This document shows, one piece after another, positions 1 through 9,000 of a stretch of DNA of 12,230 nt. The stretch lies in assembly GCA_910588105.1 (NCBI GenBank), contig CAJUQD010000071.1:1-12230 (forward strand), in the 5' to 3' direction. The number at the start of each line of letters is the position of its first letter. Position 1 is the first letter of the stretch. The notes beneath the pieces are model-generated. The model saw nothing but the letters and a program-made list of their open reading frames with translations. It did not search any database and was not told the DNA's origin. Position numbers and translations under genes: made by a program. This DNA is from an uncultured Oscillospiraceae bacterium. GTDB taxonomy: Bacteria; Bacillota; Clostridia; Oscillospirales; Oscillospiraceae.

Positions 1-1
1 G

Positions 2-3000
2 CAGGATGTGGAGAGCTGGAAACAGTATTTAACGACGGCCTCCCGGCTCTATAAATACCGTTTTGATGAGCAACTGCTGATCTACGCGCAGCGCCCGGAC
101 GCTACCGCCTGTGCGGAGATGGAGCTGTGGAACAATACCATGCGCCGCTGGGTCAAGGCCCGGTCCACGGGGATTGCCCTGATTACAAAAGACGCGCGGG
201 GCAAGCCCAAACTGCGGTATGTCTATGACGTAGCGGACACCCGGCCCGTTCGTGGGGCGAAAACACCCTACCTGTGGGAAATGACGGCGGAAAAATCCGG
301 CGCTGTTGCGGAGGCGCTGGAACGGCAGTATGGACCCACGGAGGAAAGTGACATTGGCTGGACGCTCATGGAGCAGGCGAAACGCGCCGTGAGCGAGGCT
401 TACCGGGACCACTTGGAGGACCTGCGCTATGACGTGCGGGACAGCTTTTTGGAGGAACTGGACGACCTCAATCTGGAAGTACGCTATAAAAACCTTCTGA
501 CCGCCAGCGTCCAGTACACCCTCCTGACCCGCTGCGGCCTGGACCCCAGCGAGTATTTGGAGGACGAGGACCTTGCGGGCATTGTCGAGTTTTCCACCCC
601 CGCCGTCCTTCACCATTTGGGCAGCGCCGCCAGCAAAGTCTCCCTGGACCTTCTGGAAGAAATCGGCCGCGCCGTCAAGACCTATGACCGGGAACAGGCG
701 AAAAATAAAGAAAAAAATATTGAAAAACCTCTTGCAAAATCGCCTGTGATCGACTATACTAAGGTCAAGGAAGAATTTAACACTGTAAAGCGTGAAAGTG
801 AAGAAAGGAGCGTTACCCATGACGATGGAACTGACTTACAAGCAGGCGGGCGATTACCTGATTCCCGACCTGGCAGTGGACGGAGCGGAGGAACTGGAGG
901 AAATGCCCCTGGGCAAGTACGGGATGCTGCGGGAGACATTTCTGGAGGAACACCACCCAGGGACGCACACCTCCATGCTGCTGACGGGGCGGCTGTACCC
1001 GCACCTGCGGGAGATCGACCGGCAGGCGAGGGAGCAGGTGGACCGGATGGTGGCCGACTTGAAGAAGCAGAACGGCGTGGACGAGGCGATGAAGGCCCGC
1101 GATCAGATGGGATGGGTCCAGGCGGTGAACAGCTTCACGGCCCAGGCGGAGGAGATCGTGCTGGCGGAGATCGTCTACAAGTAAATCAGGAACAGCAGGA
1201 GACGGTGGGCGAACAGCCCGCCGTCTCTGCGTCTGCGGAGGAACCGCCTGCCCCTGGGGTGCAGGACCTCTCGCTGTTCTCCCTGTTCCCCACGGTGGAG
1301 GAACAGATTGAAAGTATTGCCGAAGCCCAGGAGGAGGACCGGCGGACAACCCAGCAGCATACGTCTACTCCTTCTGGTCAGGTGCCGTCTGCGGTCATTG
1401 GCCGCGCCCTCACCTGCGGCGGCAACGAGAAGCACAGCATTGAGCGTATTGTAGCATTTTTCCAGAAGGGTCCCACCGGCTCCGATGCTGCCTCTTTTAT
1501 GAAAAAGGAGTTTGGGGAGGGCGGCAAGGGCGTTACCATTGGCGGGCAGGAATATTCTCTGTGGTTTAACAGCGAGGGCTTCCGCATCGCGCCGGGACGG
1601 TCTGCATTTGGCCCTGGCAGCACACTCATATCCTGGGTGAGCGCCGCCGCTATGACCTCCAACCTCCTGCGGGATGGAACATTTGCTACGCAGGATAAAA
1701 TTGACGCAGCTCCCGACAACGAAGTGCAGGAACTGGCGGAGAAACTGTGGTATCTCCGCCAGGATTTCAGCGACAGTGCAAAGAAACTGAACCTTATGCC
1801 CATCATTTCTCAGCACTTCTTGGGTAAAGGTTTCCCGGACGATACAAAGGAGATTTCTGAACTGCTGAAGCTCCCGGTTCACCGGCAGCAAATTTGGCGG
1901 GAAGTGGACGCATTTCTGGATAAGTACAGATTTAACTCGAACCTCCTGCGCTTTCATAAAATTCATGACCCGGTTTACCTGCTCACAAGTATCGACCGTT
2001 TATCTGCGGTAAAAGAGCAATATAAGGCGGTAGAGGGGTTCGCCCCGGCAAAGGCCAGCTTCATCACGGAGGACGAGATCACCCGCCTGCTGACCGGAGG
2101 CCCCAGCATTGCCGAGAGCAAGCTGCAAATATACTCCTATTTTGTCCAGGGCCACAACGCCAAAGAGTGCGCTGATTTTCTGAAAAGCAGCTATGGCGAA
2201 GGTGGACGCTGCTATACCGGCTATGACGAGAACTATGGCACCAAGGGAATCCGTTTCACACGTTCGGATGAGGAATCCGGCTATAAGGGCTATGATACGG
2301 TCACGCTGAACTGGAACCAGGTGCAAAAGCGTGTCCGAGCCTTGATTGACAGCGGGCAGTACCTCAACGATCAGGAAAAGGCGTACCTTCCGGCCTATGA
2401 GAAAGTAACCCTTGCCCGGAGGATTCACGCTTTCAACTACTATAAGCCGGACCCCGACCGGACCTATCCCCACGAGTGGGATTTTAACGCGGCGAAACAG
2501 GATATTCTGCCCCTGCTGGACAGCCCGGAACAGGTGGAGAAGATTTTCAACCGGATGTTGAGCGACTTTGCCCCTCTTTCGCCTGATACACCCCACTATA
2601 CTGAAATGCAGCTTGCCCTACGGGATGTGGGGATGTATCAGAGGGGGGAATCTCCTTTGTTTACTCCACTGCCGGAGGCTGTCCTGGAGGCGGAGCGTCA
2701 GAAGAAACAGGCGGCAAAAGAGGCCAAGCGCGCGGCCCCCACGCCCCAACGCACACCTTCCGAGGTCCCGCCCGATTCCGGGGACCGGCTGGCGGCTGCG
2801 GCCCGTGCCCTGGCGAACAAGCGGCGCACCCCGGACCAGGAGGACCAGAGCGGTCAATTCAGCCTGTTCTCCCCGGCAGCACCCGCCCCGCTGGAACCGG
2901 AACCCTCTGCCCCTCCCCAAGCGGCAGAGCATGAGGAAACCTCCCGTTCTCCGTGGTGGGACGGCTACAACGAGATCAAAGAGGCGAATCCCCACAATAT

Positions 3001-6000
3001 CGTGCTGTTCCAAGTGGGGGATTTCTTTGAGATGTTCGGTGAGGACGCCAAGACCACCGCCGCCCTGCTGGACCTCAGCCTGACTACCCGGCCCATCGCC
3101 GGTGTCGGGCGTGTGGAGATGTGCGGCGTTCCCGCCCGTTCGTTAGAGCAGTACATTGAAAAGCTGCGGGAATTTCATTCTGTTACTCTTGTGCCCACTG
3201 AGGCGCAGACCGGGGAGCGCCAGCCCAGCATCTTGCTCTCCCGGCAGGAACAGGCCATTCAGGACAGCGGCGAACAGGGCTGGCAAACCACCGTCACCGA
3301 GCGCAACTATCAGGCCACGGTAACTGCGGAGGAAGCGCCGCTTCTGGCAAGGCTCATGCAGACCAATGAAATCAGTGCCGCGCAGTTTAACCATGAGAAC
3401 GGCGAAGTTACATTCAGCTTCCCGGCGGCGGACCGGGAAGCTGTTGAAAATTTGATCGCCAAATTGAGGGCGGAACTGGCGAAAGCGGTGGCGGCATCGT
3501 ATCCCTCTGAAAAATCCCAAAAGCCCGGACGGACCAAGTTGGAGCTGAATTACCGCAATTTTGTGAAGCTGTTCCCGGAAATCGCCAGCGGCGAATACCG
3601 CTATTTGAGCATGGAAGCGGGCGAAGCCATGATGCCCCTCCACCTGGAATGGATTGACACGGACGTGATCGCCGTCAGCCATACCTATACGCAGAATGGC
3701 GATCTCATGCGCGACCCGGAAATGACCTTCCGGGTGGACCGGGAGAAGGGGACCCTGGAACCGCTGACCTTCCGGCAGGACGGCTCTATTCAGATTAATC
3801 AGGAGGTCTACCCGGAACCCGGCAAGTGGATTCCCAAGCTGCACCGGGATTTGAACACCTTTGCCCAACAATGGCTGAAGAATATCAGTGAGCAGGGCTA
3901 CCACAAGCGGGAGGCCGTCATGGTCCGGGACGGCGAGGACGTGCGCCTGACCTTTGACCAGGACAGCAGGGCGGTGGAAAATGACAGTTTAGGCGATAAT
4001 CCTACTGTCAGGCAGATATATGAGCATTACACGCCCATAGTCAAAAATATGGTTCTGGCGGATACGGCGTATCAAAACGCCTGCGCCAATTCCGACCAGG
4101 ACCTTGCCCGTTTGGAGGGTAACGAGGCAATCAAGCGGGCGGTGCTGGCGATCAATGAGACACCGCTGTTGAAGCAGTATTATGATAATGCCGCTTTCCG
4201 TAACCGGCTCCATCAGGAGATTATCAGCGAAACCTATTCCACAATCTCCCAGCCGGAGCAGGCCGCAAAAGCACCCGTCTCCATGGATTCCCCGGAACGG
4301 TTTGAAATTGTCCGCCTTTGGGGAAACGGCCCCTTTGGTATTTATGACAATGCACTGGAACTCTTCTATGCGGAAGGAACCCAAACGCTCCAATTCGTAG
4401 AGCGGGGCAGCGCGGAGAATTATCTGGCGAATATCCACCGCGTCACCGGGCGGACGGTTCCCCCAGAGACTTCCGCAGAGTGGGTGGTCACTCCGGTTAC
4501 GCTCTATGAAACGGCACTGAAAATACTGGACCGGGCAATCGGGAACAGCAGTCTTTCTCAATATCTGCGGGACCGTGATCTGGATTACAATGAAGCGGCG
4601 GACACGCTGAATGCTGAAATGCCCGATCTCATGGAGGCGGCGAGGGCTTATCCCGACATTCTTGCCGCGTTCCATTCTCTCCCGATGTTCCGGGAGTGGC
4701 TGGTAGAGGACCTCATGGAGCGCCGTTATCAGGACGTGATTACGGACCCGCGCCTTGCGCCGGAACGGTATGCCGACAGCCCGGACGCACCGGATTGGGC
4801 GCGGGCTGTCCCCGCTGCGGACCGTTCGGAGCCGGAACAAGCGGAGGCCGGTGTAGAGATACCCCCCGCGCCGGAGACAGTGCCGGAACCAACCGGGGTA
4901 GGTGCGCCGGAGCAGCCGGAAACCCCTGCCGCTGTCCAGACCGAACCCAATCTCACCCCCAATGTGGACGAATATCTGGACCTGAAGGCCCAATACCCGG
5001 ATAAGCTCGTCGGCGTCCAAGTGGGGGACTATATGCTGTTCTACGGGAAGGACGCTGAAGCAGCGGCCCCCGCTATGGGGAAGGACCTGCTGACGCGGGA
5101 TATTCCCGGTTTGGGCAGCACCTTTGTTACCGGGACCTCCCTGGGCTGGCAGTCCGCATTGACGGACCTGCTGGAGCATGGGCATAGCGTGGTCATGGCA
5201 CGGCCTGACCCTGAACGCGGCCCGGACGCGCCCTATGAGATCATCAAGGAGCGGAGTGCGGCGGAGTTCATCCCCCTGGGCATGGAACTGACCATGGACG
5301 GACGGCGCATGAAGATCGACAGCGTGGACTTCCAGGCGGGGACCGTCAGTCTGCTGGACTTGGATATGAAGGGCTGGTTTCCCATTTTCCGCTCAGAGCC
5401 GATTCCCTTTGTGCGGGAATTTATAGAGGAAGCCCAGCGAAGTGAGGAATACACCATTGCGGAGGTGGCGGCACACCGTCAACGGATGGAGGCCGCTGAT
5501 GAAATCCCCATAGGCATGGAACTGACGGTGGACGGACAGCGTGTAAAAATCCACAGCATAGACGCGGAGCATGATGTTGTCCGCCTGAAAATTCTGGATA
5601 CGGCCTATTCCTATCTCCAGCGGTCCATCCAAGCCGTGCGGGACCTTGTTGCCAAAGCACGCGCCGCCGTTTTGGGCGCGGATGATTCCGTACCTCCCCC
5701 GCCTCCCCCCGAACCGGAGCCGGAACAGGTGGAGATTGACGGTGGGCAGGTGGTTCCGCCCCCTCCGCCAGCTTCCCGCCAGCCGCGCCGGGAACGCCAT
5801 AACTTCCAGATCACCGATGATAACCTGGGTGTTGGCGGCGAAAAAACGAAATATCAGTACAATGTGGCGGCTATCCGTACCTTGAAGCAGATCGAGGCGG
5901 AGAGCCGCCTTGCCACGCCGGAAGAACAGGAGATTCTCTCCCGCTATGTTGGCTGGGGCGGCATTGCCGGGGTGTTTGACCAGAATGACCCCAAGTGGGC

Positions 6001-9000
6001 GAAAGAATACGCCGAGCTGAAGGAACTGCTGACCCCGGAGGAATACAAATCCGCCTGTGCCACGGTCCTCAACGCCCACTATACCAGCCCCACGGTCATC
6101 AAGGCCATGTATCAGGCGGTGGAGAATATGAATTTCCAGCCGGGGACCGTGCTGGAACCGTCCATGGGCATCGGCAACTTTTTCGGCCTCCTGCCGGATT
6201 CTCTGGCGTCGGCGAAGCTGTACGGCGTAGAGCTGGACGATCTGACTGGGCGCATTGCCCGACAGCTTTATCAGAACGCCGATATTACCCTTGCCGGTTT
6301 TGAACAGACAGACCGGAAGGACTTCTATGATCTGGCGGTGGGCAACGTGCCTTTCGGCCAGTACCCCGTCAATGACCCCGCCTATAACAAGCTGGGCTTC
6401 AACATTCACAACTATTTCTTTGCCAAGGCGCTGGACCAGGTGCGTCCCGGCGGCGTTGTGGCCTTTGTCACCAGCCGCTACACCATGGATTCCAAGGATT
6501 CTACTGTGCGGAAGTATCTGGCGGAGCGGGCTGATCTGCTGGGCGCTATCCGTCTGCCCAACAACGCTTTCAAGGCCAACGCCGGGACCGAAGTGGTGTC
6601 CGACATTATTTTCCTGCAAAAGCGGGACCGCCCCGCCATTGAGCAGCCAGGATGGGTGCAGGTGGGAGAAAATGAAGATGGCTTCAAGATCAACAGCTAT
6701 TTTCTGGAACACCCGGATATGGTGCTGGGACAGCCCACGTCTGAGAGTACACAGTACGGCAGGCAGGACTATACCGTCGCGCCCATTGACGGAGCGGACC
6801 TCTCCCAGCAACTTGCCGGGGCCATTCAGAACCTTGCCCCGCCCGACCGGGAGCTGCTGGAGATTGAACCGGAACAGGAGGGGGAGCTGGAATCCATTCC
6901 CGCCGATCCCTCTGTGCGGAATTTCAGCTACGCCCTCTCAGAAGGAAAGCTGTATTTCCGCGAAAATTCCCGCATGAAGCCCGTGGACCTGGGCAAGACC
7001 CCCACGGAGCGGGCCATGGGCATGATCGCCATTCGGGACTGCGCCCGGAAGCTCATTGATTTGCAGTTGGAAAACGCCGGGGACGATGTAATCAAGGCGG
7101 AGCAGGCCAAGCTCAACCGGCTCTATGACGCTTTCACGAAGAAACACGGCCTGTTGAACAGCCTGGGCAACAGGAGGGCCTTTGAACAGGATTCCTCCTA
7201 CCCCCTGCTGTGTTCTCTGGAAGTGGTGGACGATGAAGGAAATTTGGAGCGCAAGGCGGATATGTTCACCAAGCGCACCATCCAGAACCGGCAGGCCGTC
7301 ACCAGCGTGGACACGGCGGTGGAGGCCCTGGCGGTATCCATTGGCGAGAAGGCCCGCGTGGACCTGGAGTATATGGCGGGTCTGATGGGCGGACCTGAGA
7401 AAATTCCGCAGATCGTGGAGGATTTGAAGGGCATTATCTTCAAGGACCCCGCCACCGGCCCCTTTGATTTTGCCGGGGGCGGCGAAAACTGGTCGAAGGG
7501 CTGGCAGGCGGCGGACGAATACCTCTCCGGCAACGTCCGGGTGAAGCTGGCCCAGGCCCGCGCCGCCGCAGAAGATAACCCGCAGTTTGCTATCAATGTG
7601 GAGAAGCTGGAACAGGTACAGCCCAAAGACCTGACCGCCACGGAGATCAGCGTCCGGGTGGGCGCGTCCTGGATTGACCCGGAGATTTACCAGCAGTTCA
7701 TGTTTGAGCTGCTGGGAACATCGGAACGTCTGCGTGAGAAGAAGATTCAGCTCCGTTATTCCGATTCCTCCGGCGAGTGGCGGGTCCAAGGAAAGAACGA
7801 GGACAGCCGGGATAACGTCCGTGTCCACACTACCTACGGCACCAAGCGCGTCAACGCCTATGAGCTTTTTGAGGCCGCGCTGAACCAGCGGGACGTGCGG
7901 GTATTCGATAAAAAATGGATAGGCGGCGAGGAAACCCGCGTTCTCAACGAGGAAGAAACCACGTTTGCCCAGCAGAAGCAGGAGGCGATCTGCGAGGCGT
8001 TCAAGGAGTGGATTTTCAAGGACCCGGAGCGCCGGGAGGCGCTGTGCCGGAAGTACAATTCGATCTTCAACGCGACCCGGCCCCGTGAGTACGACGGCTC
8101 CCATATCCGCTTTGCGGGCATGAACCCGGAAATTTCACTGCGGCCCCACCAGCAAAACGCCGTGGCCCATATCCTCTATGGCAAGAATACGCTGCTGGCT
8201 CACTGTGTCGGCGCGGGCAAGACCTTTGAAATGGTTGCCGCCGCCATGGAGAGCAAACGCCTGGGCCTGTGCCAGAAATCCCTATTCGTCGTCCCTAACC
8301 ACCTGACGGAACAGTGGGGCGGCGATTTTTTGCGCCTGTATCCCGGCGCGAAGGTGCTGGTGGCCACCAAGAAGGACTTTGAACCCCACCGCCGCAAGAA
8401 GTTCTGCGCCCGTATCGCCACCGGAGACTATGACGCGGTTATCATCGGCCACAGCCAGTTTGAGAAGATTCCTCTCTCTCCCGAACGGCAGAGCGCCGTC
8501 ATCCGGGACCAGATTGACGAAATTATAACCGCGATTGAGAGCGCGAAAGAGGAAGATGGCGACCACTTTACCGTCAAGCAGATGGAAAAAACCAAGAAAA
8601 ATCTGGAGGCTAAACTGGAAAAGCTGGCGGCGAAGGAGAAAAAGGACAATGTGGTGACGTTTGAGGAACTGGGCGTAGACCGTCTGTTTGTGGATGAAGC
8701 ACATTCGTTCAAAAATTTGTTCCTCCACACAAAAATGAGCCGTGTGGCGGGCATTGCTCAAACGGACGCGCAGAAGTCCAGCGATATGTACGGCAAATGC
8801 CGCTACATGGACGAAATCACCGGCGGGCGTGGTATTACTTTCGCCACGGGAACCCCGATCTCCAACAGTATGGTAGAGTTATATACCATGATGCGCTACC
8901 TCCAGTTCGACACGCTGGTGGAAAACGGACACCGCCATTTTGACAACTGGGCGGCGGATTTTGGCGAGAAGGTCACGGCTATGGAGCTGAAGCCGGAGGG

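Noticed and set aside
8..10. GTG at nt 8 as the start of the giant protein
   Set aside because: The frame is open upstream and the conserved N-terminal segment begins immediately, with no ribosome binding site visible; the real start is outside the window.
792..818. GTG at 792 as the tnpV start
   Set aside because: The extra nine residues (VKVKKGALP) are the ribosome binding site region read as protein; ATG 819 has ideal spacing from AAAGGAG.
1185..1210. Separate start for the downstream part of the giant gene after the tnpV stop (splitting it in two)
   Set aside because: The frame is continuous through tnpV and no well-spaced ribosome binding site with a start codon follows the stop.
813..1966. 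Long minus-strand open frames over the tnpV region and beyond
   Set aside because: They mirror GC-rich coding DNA on the plus strand, show no recognisable family and no ribosome binding sites.
6255..6977. 240-codon plus-strand frame within the methylase region
   Set aside because: Out-of-frame shadow; Trp/Arg/Pro-rich with no family, and the methylase frame is clearly the coding one here. It differs from tnpV in lacking a ribosome binding site and family match.
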